Shown here in pieces: positions 32,120-44,412 of a DNA stretch of 64,000 nt (the first letter of the stretch is position 1; each line of letters begins with the position of its first letter). The notes under the pieces were generated by a model, which saw nothing but the letters and a program-made list of their open reading frames with translations, was not told the origin of the DNA and did not search any database. The stretch is from Nymphalis io (lineage: Eukaryota > Arthropoda > Insecta > Lepidoptera > Nymphalidae): contig NC_065894.1 of the NCBI RefSeq assembly GCF_905147045.1, positions 2,145,501 to 2,209,500 of the forward strand. The letters are read 5' to 3'. Both the position numbers and the translations under genes were made by a program.

Positions 32120-34544
32120 AATCGATTTAAGATGTAAAGTCGTGTTGCTGTAATTTTATTCACCTTCAATCTGACAAATAAATCTCAGTAATACAAACTA
32201 ATAATGTATGATAGTAGAATATTTAAAAATTGACCCAGTTATTTTTAATACATCTCTAAAAATATCACAAGTGTGTCATACTTTATCGTTTTCGTAGGTA
32301 TTAAAATTTTCTCTTGAATTATATTTGTAGTAGCACACATAACAAATAACGATATCAAATTGGTTAAATGTGATTTAATAAAATATTATAGCGGATTTGC
32401 GGTTACAATAGTGGATATGCACTTACAATATGCATTGTTACAAGCAATTAATATTACTAAGAATAGTGAATCGAGTAGAAATTATAAGGCTCTGGATCTT
32501 GAGGACCTGAGATATTTGTTAATATTAGTTTCCCGAGACTTCAGGTATCAGGGGAGGTGTGTATTGCACCTGTGCACACACTTGTGCATACAATATTTAA
32601 CATTTCTAGTACAGTCGGCTCCGTTGAGAATGGCTGCTTGAAGTCAATTATTAGTCATTATATACAGTAGTACATCCAGGATACATCCTGGATTTACATC
32701 CAGGTAGTAAATCGAAGCTAGTAACAACCATTAAGTCGCTTCTAAATCATATATACACTTGTAATATATTATAAACTATTTATACTTATATCGATACCAT
32801 GTTTTTAAATTGAATATGTCTGTTTCGAAATTACAAGAAATATATTTATTTTTATTAAATTGTTCTTATTATAATATAATATAAAAATTTACGCTTGTAA
32901 TTTGGAACGCATATAACGCCTTTTTATCTATTCGTTGTTCTGTGTCCACATCATTAGAAACATACTTCTCATATACTGCTAATAAAGCTGTAATGGCTCA
33001 GTAATAGCTCTCTCGTCTCTAACAATCTCGTTAGCTCGATGTCCAACTTCACCACTACAGAATAGTTCACAACGCAATTTGATATTACATGCTACGAGAT
33101 CTTGGCTTAATATTGTTTATAATTTCTAATGATATGTATACTTTTCTTGTATTACGATATTATATTACCATACGCGCGAATATATTTAATAACTTAATTA
33201 CATAAAAAAAGGTTTATTTAATGCATACAAGGCATTAGTTAGTATTAGCTTATTTATTAATAATAATAAATAAGGAATAAGCTATAAAAAATATGCCAAA
33301 ATAAATGTGAACGGCTAAGAAACGACTTATTTTACAGGGTTAGCATTCGTCTCACCCTCGCTTTTTCCATACCACCTCCGCGTTACATACATATAAAATT
33401 GTTTAGTGTAAAGAAAAGACATGTATATCACATGTTCATAATGAATAAAATGATCAAAAACGCGTGACACTATAAGTTGTTTTTCTAGAGCTTACAATCA
33501 ATTTGGGCTTGAAGTATCGATTTTGTTGCTTACTGTTGAACTAAGAAGGAGTTTCAACAAAAAAAAAACTTAATATAAAAAATCTAATATTAGATGTCGA
33601 AGTAAATATTTGTTATGTAAAGAGACATCTTATACCTCCAGTTGTTGTTTGTTATATACCTACTCCATATTATATAGTCCTGATCAGCCTATAATACGTA
33701 GATGCGTATTGAGTAGGCATGTTAGAATAAGTTTGAATGTTTTTTTTTGTAATCACAAAAAGCTTTTAAAAAAACAATTTGGGTATATAAGCTTTTGTTT
33801 TTGTATAAATTAAGACAGGTTATCCTTAATTTAAATAATGATGCTGATTATTAACCTTACCACTGTCGGTTACCGCGGCCATTCTCAAGCGAGACTATAT
33901 TATATCGCACGATTATATATGCAACCACAGGTGAATCTTTTATAACTTCTCTTATAACCATATGGAACAGTAAAGAGTACAGGTGCTGAACCATTAGTTT
34001 TACGTACTTTCCTAGGTGCAGTAGTGTACATACTTCCATATTCCAATTTATGCTGCGACTGAGAAATCTGTGACACAAAAACTCAATAACTTTTTATTGG
34101 ACCGAAGTTCGAATTCAGAAACTTGACATCTGTGACTTTATAAGCTAGCCACTTAATCAATAATTTAAATAAACGTTTATTTAAATTCCATATTATCTGT
34201 GGTAATTGAATAAAGTAAATTCAAAATAGTAATTGGTACTTTTTAAAAGTAGAAGTTCGGACAATAACCATTCTCGTTACCGTACGTTTAAGGTTCGTGG
34301 AACTGTAAAAAGTTTTCCGAAACAAACCATATAATGAAGACTCTCTTCATTATTTTGTAAAACATTAGCGTATTTTAAACGTTATTCATTATATACTGGC
34401 ACAAAATTGTGATGTTGAAAACTTCAAATCGATCGAAATTATAGGATAAAAGTTTAAGTAAAATAAAAGTTACCTTGGTGTATTTACTGGTTTTGCTCGT
34501 TAAGCTGATATAAAACCAAAAATAATAAAATAATACTATCAAAC
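32120..34544. other. AT-rich spacer with one repeat-like patch near 32560-32640
   Basis: The patch GTGCACACACTTGTGCATAC, then GTTGAGAATGGCTGC resembles a common lepidopteran repeat and explains the 93-codon frame at 32360-32641. A short stem (ATCCAGGA-TACA-TCCTGGAT) is at 32673-32692. Nothing else was recognised in 2.4 kb. Confidence 0.4.
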
Positions 34545-34797
34545 CTGCAGATGGGTCACCTGGTAGTAATTAGTTACCATCGCCTATAGATATTGGCACT
34601 GCAAGAAATATTAACTAACATTTAGATCGTCAATGCGCCACAAGCCTTGGGAACTAAGAGGTACTTATGTCCCGTATGACTGTAGTTACACTACCTCACT
34701 CACTCTTCGAACCGGAACACAACAATACTATGTATACTTCTTTGGTGTGAGAATATGAGTTAGTAGTGGTTTTTTTTCGCACAAGTTCCTACCATTC
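34545..34797 (-). mobile_element. SINE family A copy, diverged
   Basis: Antisense from CTGCAGATGGGTCACCTGG through TTGGGAACTAAGAGG to CGCACAAGTTCCTACCATTC. The 3' terminal AT-rich end has been lost. Confidence 0.75.
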
Positions 34798-35837
34798 AAT
34801 AAAAACTAAACCAAATTGTTAAACCTATTTTGTTAAAAAATTAGCATTTTATTTCAAATATAATTCCTAAAATGTCTAATGAAGAGCAGACTTTGTTCCC
34901 TATGAGATATTTCATGTAATATTTCCAACCATAATCATAAATCACTTGCTTGAGGCGTTAAGAACAAAAGTCTTCGAAATCAAACAAATAGCTCCATTTC
35001 CTATGATCTATCAACTGCTGTAGATGCTGTCAAAGAAAACGTAGAAATAATGACTTTTACGCAACGTTTACACACATGGATGCGTGTCTGATACGAAGAG
35101 TTTTTTGTGCTCTTTATATATTTCAGATGACATATACGTTACGAGGTCAGTTAGTAATTTAGTTTTCGTTGGCTTTATATATAGGTATAACTTTTGACGT
35201 GAATTCATCTAGAAAAATGAAACGCACTGAAGCGAAAAAGTCCCTACATCTTTTTCAATTATTTTTTTGTTTTTAAATCGGACTTCTGAAGACCAGCGTG
35301 TTAAAATATACAAACGATTCAATTTTATTATTTATTAAAATATATATTACTTTTAATATATAATCAAAAATATTTTTCAATAATATAAAGTATCACGTCC
35401 TTTGTTGCTTAATGTATATATTAATTTTTTACAAACTTTACGAGTAACTTCTTTTTAATCATTAAAAGTATTTGGTTAATTAAGGAAATATTAATAATAA
35501 CAAAGATATTTTTATAAAAAAATCGTTAATTCAATGATTTTCTTTTGATCAGGTAATATTGGCACTACTGCCAATTCAATTAAGAAAACTTTTAGTACTG
35601 TCGAATATAATTTGTAGTTTTATTCGAGGTGTACAACAAAGTAAGTTTTAAAGTTCGGAAAACTATAATTAGATATATTTTAGTTTGGTTACATTTAGAA
35701 GATGGTAGGTACATAATCGACAACATTGTCTGATAAATTAATTCAGCGTTACCGCAAGGTACTTTCAATGAGCAGACTGAAATGTATTAACCAGAAAATG
35801 GTTATAGGTAAATGACAAAAAAAAAAATAGAATCCTA
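34798..35837. other. AT-rich spacer, nothing recognised
   Basis: No gene or repeat was recognised. Confidence 0.4.
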
Positions 35838-36040
35838 AGTGTCCTGCTGTAGAATGAAGGACTTTTCTTAAACAGTAGGTTTGGAGCTTATTGAACCCTG
35901 CTGCTCTTGTGTAGAAAGGTTAGTGCAGACGTGGCAGAATTTATATTCGACACATGTAGGTTTCCTTACGAGTTTTTAGTTCATCACCAACTCGTCAACG
36001 AATCATTATTCACTGCTGGAAATCGGCTGCTTTAATCAGT
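35838..36040 (-). mobile_element. SINE family B copy, degraded
   Basis: GTCCTGCTGTAGAATGAAGG, GTTTGGAGCTTATTGAACC, GTGGCAGAATTTATATTCG, GTAGGTTTCCTTACGAG retain the antisense B order. The head is unrecognisable. It is followed at 36050-36100 by a fragment of the LINE tail seen at 3799. Confidence 0.6.
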
Positions 36041-36106
36041 TCATTTAAGTTGCCGGTTCTTCACCAGCCACATTCTTCAGGTCATTGGCCCACCCCAGAA
36101 AATCAA

Positions 36107-36136
36107 TTTTTTTTATATAGAATAGGAAGGCGGACC
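36107..36136 (-). mobile_element. Severely 5'-truncated SINE family A insertion
   Basis: TTTTTTTTATATAGAATAGG then AAGGCGGAC is just the last ~22 bp of family A plus its tail. It suggests reverse transcription that stopped almost at once. Confidence 0.6.
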
Positions 36137-36374
36137 CTACATTGAGTTTTTCCGTTCCGTGAGAGTTCCGTGGTCTCCGCTTTAGAAGTCTTTGGTCTCT
36201 GCTCTAACAGCCACTTTAGTCTTCCCATTTTACAAGCTATCGTTAACTCCGGTTCTTATTCTGATAATCTCATGTCTTATTTTATCCTCCAAAGATAATT
36301 TGAACAAAACTCACTTCATAATTCACTCAACGACCTTTATTACCAAGCTAAGTTGAATATATACACAAATACGG

Positions 36375-36465
36375 TGTATGAAAACACAGTGCTGTTTGCC
36401 CTGGTTTGAACACGCGATCTTCGATTAAGATCTTAGCGTTCTGTATACTGAGGAAAATCAGCTCT
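36375..36465 (-). mobile_element. SINE family B head fragment
   Basis: The antisense tRNA-like head survives (GTTTGCCCTGGTTTGAACAC, CGCGATCTTCGATTAAGATC, TTAGCGTTCTG). The body is missing. Confidence 0.55.
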
Positions 36466-37317
36466 AATTTTATTTAATTGGAAATAAAAATTGAGATTAA
36501 TGTTTCAACGTAATGGTTCGACAGAATGAGGTTGTTCTCAAGATGCTCTGTGGCTGTTTGCCAAAAATTGTAACATATGTAAGCTTTCACTGTTTTTGCT
36601 CCCGTGATGACATTTATTAACATTCAACTAAAATTTTCTTTCTTCAATAAAAAATAATATAATTCACAACAGGGATTCTCTTTCGGTCACGTAAGATATT
36701 GCGTAAAATAACAGTTAGGCATTTCATTGCTTTATAATATAGGAAATTATACATTGCAAGAACAGACAATATTATGTAGACGATTTCAAGCAAGCAATGT
36801 ATTACAATATGTTATGCTTCCAAAACACCAGCATTTCTTAACAGGGAATGCAAACCATTTGACGCAGTTCTGGACGTTTCTGAACATTCTGGAATGTTTT
36901 ATAATCTTTATGCGGATTTAATAATAAAATACAAAATAAATTAGCATATTATTTAAAAGTATAATTTGACTTTATTGAATAATAAACGTTAAGGCTTTTG
37001 CATGTCACATAGCTTACGGAAGTTGTTTTTGGTGAAAATTAAATATTTAGTGAGTGGTATCATGGGACATATAATGAAAACAAAAACATATAATTTTTTT
37101 TTATTACTGTATTAATTGTTTGCTACTTGAATATCAATATTTTCAGCTCGATAGAGCACATGATCGAAGGTCGAAGATTTATGACAATCAATAAGTAAAT
37201 GTAACGCTTCTATATTTAATAAAGATTTTTTTTTTTCTCGAAAAAAAATTTTCTTGCTAAAAATAGGTAGAAATAGGTAGAAACTAACTTGTTATTTTTT
37301 TTACATGTCACTAATAT
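36466..37317. other. AT-rich spacer, nothing recognised
   Basis: No gene or repeat was recognised. A 64-codon frame at 36727-36921 has no family signature. Confidence 0.4.
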
Positions 37318-37476
37318 TTTATGTCCCTTTATTGTATGTGCCTGTAGGTACACTGGCTCACTTCTGATTTTGGTTCTTCAAACCGAGATACAACAATACT
37401 AAGTTATGCTGTTTGACGTTAGATATATTATGAGTAGGTGGCACCCAGAGGGGTTTGCACAAATCTCTATCACCAA
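37318..37476 (-). mobile_element. SINE family A copy, 5' half
   Basis: ATGTCCCTTTATTGTATGTG through ACACTGGCTCACTTC to AGAGGGGTTTGCACAAATC. The 3' half is missing. Confidence 0.7.
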
Positions 37477-37546
37477 GTTAATAGTCTATCTCATTTTCAT
37501 AAATTCTATTTAAAAATGCTATGTTCTTAATTAATTTACGGGTTAG

Positions 37547-37612
37547 GTTGTTGACTTGAAGTTTAACAAAAAAAATAAGCATCTACAGGTACTTTTAGGT
37601 TGTTGACTTGAA
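37547..37612. repeat. Direct repeat of an 18-bp unit
   Basis: TAGGTTGTTGACTTGAAG occurs at about 37547-37564 and 37595-37612, with related AAC-rich sequence after each. A small local duplication. Confidence 0.7.
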
Positions 37613-37990
37613 GAGTCTAACAAATAAAAAGCAATATAGGCTAATTAAATATCGGAGAACTAGAAATGGTTTTACTCTCTTTTTAATGTTAGATCAGAAT
37701 CACAATATTAATACCACTATAAATCCAACTCTTAGGACTTATACCAAAAAAATTTAATATCTGAAAATTATGAAATTCGGAACATTCCTTACAAAGCTCG
37801 AACAAAAAATTGGTGCCAAATTCAATAAGCTCTTTTTATTCGTGCATTCAAATGAAGATATTAAGCCATTTTAAGTTTTAATTTTTTTTATATGAATGTA
37901 ATTGCCCATCACCATCATTATACCCGAGGTTCCGAGGGATCCTGTATGTGTTGGTTGAAAATCTGCCATATTTGTAAGCAGGAGGAGTCA

Positions 37991-38150
37991 GTTGGTGGTA
38001 GAGCTTTCGGTAGAATGAGCTACTTTAGTGTAAATATAGTCACAGGTACATGGCATAATTTCTCAGTTGGTGGCGCATTGGCGATGTAAAGAATATTTTT
38101 TCTTAGAACCCCAATGTATTTGGGTGGTGGTGATCTTTTACTATCAGATG
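37991..38150 (+). mobile_element. SINE family A copy, deleted and old
   Basis: The head GTTGGTGGTAGAGCTTT is joined to GTAGAATGAGC, then ACAGGTACATGGCATAAT, GGTGGCGCATTGGCGATG and GGTGGTGATCTTTTACTATC. The tail is lost. Confidence 0.6.
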
Positions 38151-38542
38151 TTAATAAAAATAATCAACGATTATCATAAGATATATTAAAAAAATCAACT
38201 GATCCTTCTCCTCAAAAGGAAAGAAAAGAAAATTTTGACATTTTGTTTTTTCCTTTCTCATTTTTATTGGGCTCTGTCTCTAGATAGTTAGATATAAATA
38301 GTAATCTTTTAAATATTTAAAATGTATCGAAATTATAGCTGTATTGGATTATTTTAATCAGGCATTAATATTTGCATGAACAGAAGGAAAAATTAGATTC
38401 AATTTTTTTGTATCATTATGTAAATTTTAGGACAAATAAAACTATTTTCAGGTCAATAAAAAAGATCTTTTTTATTTCGACTAACATTTTAATATGGCTG
38501 ATAAAGGTATTAAAGACAGAATTTGTGTCAGTCTTTTAGCTA

Positions 38543-39641
38543 TCTATACTTAATTACTTTATAATATTATAAAGAGGTAAAGTTTGTGAGTTTGTGAGGT
38601 TGTAGGGGGTAATCTCTGAATATACTGAACCGATTTTGGAAGTTCTTTTACCAATAAAAAGCTACATTATTTGTAAGTGTCATAGGCTATATATCAACCC
38701 GAAAAATGAAGACTTTTTCGTGGTAGTCAGATTTTTAAAGTAAGTCGGAGAAAAACGGTGGTACGAAAACGTTACTTTAAGACAATTTCAACAAGTTAAC
38801 AATAATTTAAATCGTTAGGTCATGTTTATTGGTCATATTATCAACAATTATAAATTACTATCAAAATAAGTAAAGTGCTTAAAACAAAAGTCTTTTACTG
38901 GATATATTTTGGACAAATGGTTAAAGAAATAATACGACATAGGCGCGACCATTTATTATATATATTAAGTCATAATCTATTGAGTGATATTTCTAGTAGA
39001 CGGTTTTTTCTTCTTTTTTTTTATAGAATAGGAAGGTGGACGAGCATATGGGCCACCTGATGGTAAGTGGTCACCAAACGCCCTTAGACATTGGCATTGT
39101 AAGAAATGTCAACCATCGCTTATAGCCAATGCGCCACCAACCTTGGGAACTAAGATTTTATGTCCCTTGTGCCTGTAATTACACTGGCTCACTCACCCTT
39201 CAAAACAATATCAAGTATTGCTGTTTTGCGGTAGAATATCTGATGAGTGGGTGGTACCTACCCAGACGAGCTTGCACAAAGCCCTACCACCAGTGTAGAA
39301 TATCTGATGAGTGGGTGGTACCTACCCAGACGAGCTTGCACAAAGCCCTACCACCAGTAAAATATACACAACACGTCAATTTATTAAGAAATAAATCGCT
39401 TTATCACCAAGAAAATTTTATTTAGATAAAATTATTTTTTTAGAGTATGTTTTTTGGTTGCATAGCTTAAGAGATAATTAAAAATATCAAATACGCGAGA
39501 CAATTTTATTAATGTTCGACCACCGCGACTTTTGGCAGTCAGGAAATAAGCCATAGCACTCAGTACTAACCAAACCTCAATCATAATTTCATCACAAGTA
39601 AAAATGTTTACCGCCCAACGAAGTGGGCATGGGTATGCTAG
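38543..39641 (+). mobile_element. Probable nonautonomous Helitron, interrupted by SINE A
   Basis: The 5' end TCTATACTTAATTAC preceded by A at 38542, then ATTATAAAGAGGTAAAGTTT, has the wording of a common lepidopteran Helitron. The 3' end at 39638-39641 is CTAG followed by host T, preceded by the stem-loop GCCCA-ACGAAG-TGGGC at 39613-39628. Helitrons characteristically have TC and CTRR ends with a 3' hairpin and insert between A and T. The SINE at 39014-39358 lies inside. No Rep/helicase gene is present. That both ends belong to one element is inference. Confidence 0.5.
39014..39358 (-). mobile_element. SINE family A, subfamily A1, with tandemly duplicated 5' end
   Basis: A young A1 copy (GTCACCAAACGCCC, CGCTTATAGCC) whose first 64 bp occur twice in perfect tandem: 39231-39294 and 39295-39358, each ending CCCTACCACCAGT. 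It also lacks 10 bp (CGGAACACAA region) near 39204. Confidence 0.95.
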
Positions 39642-39784
39642 TACTAGATAAAGTGATAGTCTAGTTATTTTGCATCATGTTGAGTATTAAAGTGAGCATG
39701 AGCATGTTGTGAATTAATTTGCGTAAATACGTATACGTAATAGACGTAGCATATATATTTACATACCTGATACATAAAGAAATA

Positions 39785-40079
39785 CCGTAACAGCCTGTGA
39801 ATGTCCTACTGCTGGGCTTAAGGCCTCCTCTCCCTTTTTTGAGGAGAAGGCTTGGAGCTTATTCCCTTACACTGCTCCAGTGCGGGTTGGTGAAATACAC
39901 ATGTGGCAGAATTTCAGTGAAATTAGACATGCAGGTTTCCTCACGATGTTTTCCTTCACCGTAAAGCACGAGATGAATTATAATCACAAACTAAGCACAT
40001 GAAAATTCAGTGGTGCTTGCCCCGGGCAAACCCACCCACGATCATCGTTCTTACCACTGGGCCATCTCGGATTATAAGA
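39785..40079 (-). mobile_element. SINE family B, full length, with perfect 11-bp target duplication
   Basis: Flanked by ATAAAGAAATA at 39774-39784 and 40080-40090. Antisense from CCGTAACAGCCTGTGAATG to ACCACTGGGCCATCTCGG. There is a small rearrangement in the head (CCGGGCAAACCCACCCACG) and a few bases are deleted near the anticodon-like region. Confidence 0.96.
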
Positions 40080-40090
40080 ATAAAGAAATA

Positions 40091-41107
40091 TTGAAAACGA
40101 AATATAAATACTTAAAAACTTATTTTCTATTTTTATCACACCAACAAAACAAAAAAAAAGTTATATTATAATATAATTTTACTTGCAAATATTTATCGTA
40201 ATTTAATACAAAATGAAATACTTTTAATATAATTGTGTGAGATCGTGTTTATTTTGTTAAAATAATATTTTATTAAATAATGCCACATACATAATTTATG
40301 TCTCATACTATTATAATTTTATATAATCGTTAATTAAATAGAATAATTCAGAGATTAATCTTATCCATAGTTTCATTTGAATAACATTAAGGTATCAAGA
40401 TGTATCGTATTTTCTTCATATTACTAGAGAACTTAATTTATTAAAACGATCGATGTTTTGTGTGACTCAGATGCCTTGGTATGACTGTTCCTAATAATGA
40501 CTTAGATGAGTTTTAGTATGTGTTTTACAAAGATATACGAAAGATATACATTGAGTCATTTGATTAATATCACATATGTTCCCGATATATTATTTTTGTG
40601 CTATGAATAATTCATTAATATATGACGAATTTCCCAAACAAGGATACCGTATATTTTTCAGAGCACATAGCCGTGATCCTTGTTTATATCCATAATGCAT
40701 AGAAATGATCTTTTCGCAAAGTTGGATTGTATGTTCTCTCCGTGCAAGTTTCTTATTAAGTTCTATATCTGACTGTACATGTGACGTTTTAAGTACAGAT
40801 TTATTTTATTTTAGGTAAAGTTTTCTTATATTTTTGTTAATAAATTGAATATATTTAGTTTTTATTATATTAGTATATACATTAATCACTAGTCATATAC
40901 AATGCTTCGTCTCCATGTTAGAAGTGTTTTTCTGCTTTGGCAGGTTATCACAAACCATACATCGTTAGTAATCAAAGAAGTCACAGGTAATATTTTCAGT
41001 AATGTTTCAGTTCATAGTCAGTAGATCATTCATATACATTAAAAGAGAAGAGGTTCCAGGACGCCACCTTGTGGAACACTACTAAGAGTCTTTATCATTT
41101 TTTTGAG
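40091..41107. other. AT-rich spacer, nothing recognised
   Basis: No gene or repeat was recognised. Confidence 0.4.
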
Positions 41108-41243
41108 TCACAGCCTGTGAATCTCCCACTGAAAGAGTTGAGCTAATGCCTCCTCTCCTTTTTGAGGAGAAGATTTGAAGCTAACTATACCACGCTGCTC
41201 CAATGCGGGTTGGTGGAATACACGTTTGTCAGAATTTAATTAC
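41108..41243 (-). mobile_element. SINE family B 3'-half fragment
   Basis: CACAGCCTGTGAATCTCCCA through TTGAGGAGAAGATTTG to GCGGGTTGGTGGAATACACG. The 5' half is missing. A duplicated AGAGTTGAGCTAATG-like insertion is present near 41131. Confidence 0.8.
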
Positions 41244-41605
41244 ATAATGGTAATTTAAACATGATTCTCTTAACTTCAGTAAAATATTTTAGTCTATATT
41301 AATGCCAAACCTCTAACTCAATATCACTCAGATTTTTGTAAAACGAATAAGAAATAGCAAATTAAGTTCGAGATACTTGAAAATTCATATGTACTATTAC
41401 ACACGCACAAATTACAGTAACAATCTAAACTTGTTAATTAGACGGCTCTTACGTATATTTGAATATTCTAATGTAACAAATTAGCATATGTATATATATT
41501 GAGTAGGAGAATTTTCGAACACATGTAATTACAATCGTGTTTAAAATGATAACATGCTTGCAAGGGTAACTAAACAATGGATCATTGTCATTAATTGACC
41601 GATTT

Positions 41606-41894
41606 GCTGGTGGTAGGGCTTTGTGCAAGCTCGTCTGGGTAGGTACCACCCACTTATCAGATATTCTACCGCAAAACAGCAGTACTTGGTATTGTTGTGT
41701 TTGGGTTTGAAGGATGAGTGAGCAAGTGTAATTACAGGCACAAGGGACATAAAATCTTAGGTCCCAAGGTTGGTGTCGCATTGACTACGTAAGCGATGGT
41801 TGACATTTCTTACAATGCCAATATCTAAGGGCGTTGGTGACCACTCACCATCAGGTGGCCCATATGCTCGTCCGCCTTCCTATTTTATAAAAAG
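41606..41894 (+). mobile_element. SINE family A, full length, intermediate type
   Basis: From GCTGGTGGTAGGGCTTTGTG to CTATTTTATAAAAAGAGG. It has CATTGACTACGTAAGCG and ATATCTAAGGGCGTTGG, so it lacks both the A1 extra T and the A2 change and sits between the subfamilies. The overlapping 110-codon minus-strand frame is not a gene. Confidence 0.93.
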
Positions 41895-42404
41895 AGGCTA
41901 TAAAAATTCTTGTTAACAATTTTTTCGTGTAGATTCTTGTATGTTTCTACAAGTTTTCGTCACTACGAATTTACAATTTCATCAAATGGACCAAACATAT
42001 GTGTAGTATGTTTTTACCAAATTATTAACGGCACCATTTTTCAGCCATCTGATTACATATACAAATATATTCAGAATAAGAACGATGTAAGATCATATTA
42101 ATGAACGACAAAAACGCTATATTCGGCACATTTATATATGAAATTGTAGTATTACAGTGTATGTAAAAACTTAAAATACATTTAGTAATGAAGATAACCC
42201 GTAAAAATATATAGTATATTATTAACATCGATTATTTTTATCGCATCTAAATACCTAAGACTAGTCAACTTAATCAAGAAACGGAATGTGATATTACAGG
42301 ACTGTTCAACGTGAAGTACGACTAAAGAGAATTAACGTTGTTTTTATTGCACTAGAATATTTTAGTTGCATAATAATATAATTTGACAATTATAAATTAT
42401 ATTT
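41895..42404. other. AT-rich spacer, nothing recognised
   Basis: No gene or repeat was recognised. Confidence 0.4.
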
Positions 42405-42461
42405 TGTGATTATAATTCATCTCATGCTTCACGGTGAAGGAAAAAATCGTGAGGAAACCTT
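42405..42461 (+). mobile_element. SINE family B middle fragment
   Basis: GTGATTATAATTCATCTCATG, broken here from CTTCACGGTGAAGG and ATCGTGAGGAAACCTT, is the B centre. It ends where repeat P starts, so P may have inserted here. Confidence 0.6.
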
Positions 42462-42745
42462 AATTTATATATTTAATAAATAGATATTACTTACAATAGT
42501 TATAGTATAGCTACAAGAATTATTTAGTTATACCAAACATCTTATGGGAACAAACTTTGTTCCATTTGTTATGAATTTGGATTCTGATTATATAGATGAC
42601 CAGCCAAGGCGAGCACATATACCACAAATACTATAAAGTTGAAATGAATAAACATTTTCTGTAAGTAAGCTTTGATTATTCGTTAATAAAATGAGATAAA
42701 AATATTTTTTCTGATTGTAATAAAAACAAAAAAAAAAAAAACAAA
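42462..42745 (+). mobile_element. LINE-tail-like repeat P, copy 2
   Basis: Closely matches 23105-23462 (TATAGCTACAAGAATTATTT, GAACAAACTTTGTTCC, GGCGAGCACATATACC, GAATAAACATTTTCTG) but with only two TAAG units and scattered substitutions. The A-rich junction AAAAACAAAAAAAA to the following SINE is the same in both copies. Confidence 0.65.
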
Positions 42746-42747
42746 AA

Positions 42748-43050
42748 GCTGATATAGCCCAGTGGTTCGAACGCTAAGAATCACTAACCGATGATCGTGG
42801 GTTCAAACCCCCGGGCAAGCACCACTTAATTTTCATGCACTTAATTTGTGTTTATAATTCATCTCGTGCTTGCCGATGAAGAAAAACATCGTGAGGAAAT
42901 CTACATGTATCTAATTTCACTGAAATTCTGCCACATGTGTATTCCACCAACTCGCATTGGAGCAGCGTGGTGGTATAAGCTCAAAACTTCTCCTCAAAAA
43001 GTACAGGAGGCCTTTAGCCCAGCAGAGGGACATTCACAGACTGTTACGGT
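42748..43050 (+). mobile_element. SINE family B copy joined to repeat P, copy 2
   Basis: Full-length B with the same private variants as at 23466 (ATATAGCCCAGTGG, CTAAGAATCACTAACCG, CTTGCCGATGAAG). It ends GGACATTCACAGACTGTTACG. Confidence 0.92.
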
Positions 43051-44399
43051 TATAATAATATAATTTATTATTGTACAAAATTATTCGATCGTCGAATTGT
43101 CGATCAAATAGATACTAAGCATGTTGGACATTTTATTTCGTTTTGAAAAATTTTGCCAGACAAGTGCAATATGATTGGACATTTTAAGGACACATTTGAT
43201 CAAGCACTTGTCATACTGTTGGGACAGACTATAATTTTATTTATTACAGAGATTTAAATTCGATGAGAATTACTAATATATACTTATGTAAATAATATTA
43301 TATTCAAGTTAGTTTCAGATTTTTTTTTTGTATTTATCTAAAATTAGATATTAGAAAAAAATTGTAAAACAACTAAAATTATTTTTTTATAAAAGCTTTC
43401 GAATTTTTTGCCAGTGTAGTATACAAAAAAAAGCTATTGAGATAATTTTGATAATTTTTATTAATTATTTATTTTTAAAAGTTATATAAGGATGTTGAAA
43501 ATAATTAAAGCTGTGGTCCAAGATTTTAATTTCCAGGTGATAAAAGGTTGGCACTATGTTACGGTTTTGCGTTCGAGATGTGCAATAAATAAATAAATTG
43601 ACGAGCTCTATTCTTTTTAGTAAGTTGTAGGCGGAAAATTGTTATATAGATAACAATGGCCAAGAAAAAACGAAACAGAAATGCGTTTATAGAAACGGTT
43701 GTTTTTAAAAAATAAACAAAAATAATATGGATTATCTGCATGAATAAATAAAAAAAACACGATACTAAGCAAAACATTCGTTTTAGCTATTCTGAATAAG
43801 CTTACCTCGATATCCGGGTGCTTAAACATCTAAGCGGTATTCGAACCATAACGATTTGCTACTCGTAGGTCCGATTCTAATATTATTTTATTTTATTTTG
43901 CCTTGCATTGTAATGTATTTATAACATAATTGGAGGTATTCCTCCAATTATGTTTATTGTTTATTGTAGTTTTATTATGTATGTATGTGGGCGAAAATGT
44001 AACAGAATAAATTACCTACATTATTACATAAAAAGTAATTAAAATGAATATTTGTCAACCCACAGCTACACACGACAACACATGGTCACGTGACTTTGTG
44101 AAGTTAAACAAGTCACAGATTTTATTACGAACGAGGGCGACTGTGAATGATAAGACGTGGGTCCTTTGTAACGTATGCTTAAAATATTACAATTAATCAA
44201 AAACAATTGCCGTCACGGGACGTTATTCACGTACGTTTTGTTTTAAAACGTCGATATTAATGGTTATAGAAATAATTTATAATTGAAGCCTATAAATAAA
44301 TAAATATGAAGTAAAATTAAAAGAACCTGGTTTACAAAATAATTATACTTTATTATAGTATATATTATAATAATATATGGCATCTAATTATATATAATA
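43051..44399. other. AT-rich spacer with a short hairpin and a palindromic E-box
   Basis: A perfect 13-bp hairpin (ACATAATTGGAGG-TATT-complement) lies at 43924-43953. GTCACGTGAC, a 10-bp palindrome containing the CACGTG core bound by bHLH factors, is at 44085-44094 in a unique, GC-richer stretch (44080-44240). No repeats were recognised. Confidence 0.45.
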
Positions 44400-44412
44400 G
44401 CACCACGCACAC

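Noticed and set aside
32360..32641. 93-codon frame
   Set aside because: The 3' third matches a widespread lepidopteran repeat wording and the rest has no domain.
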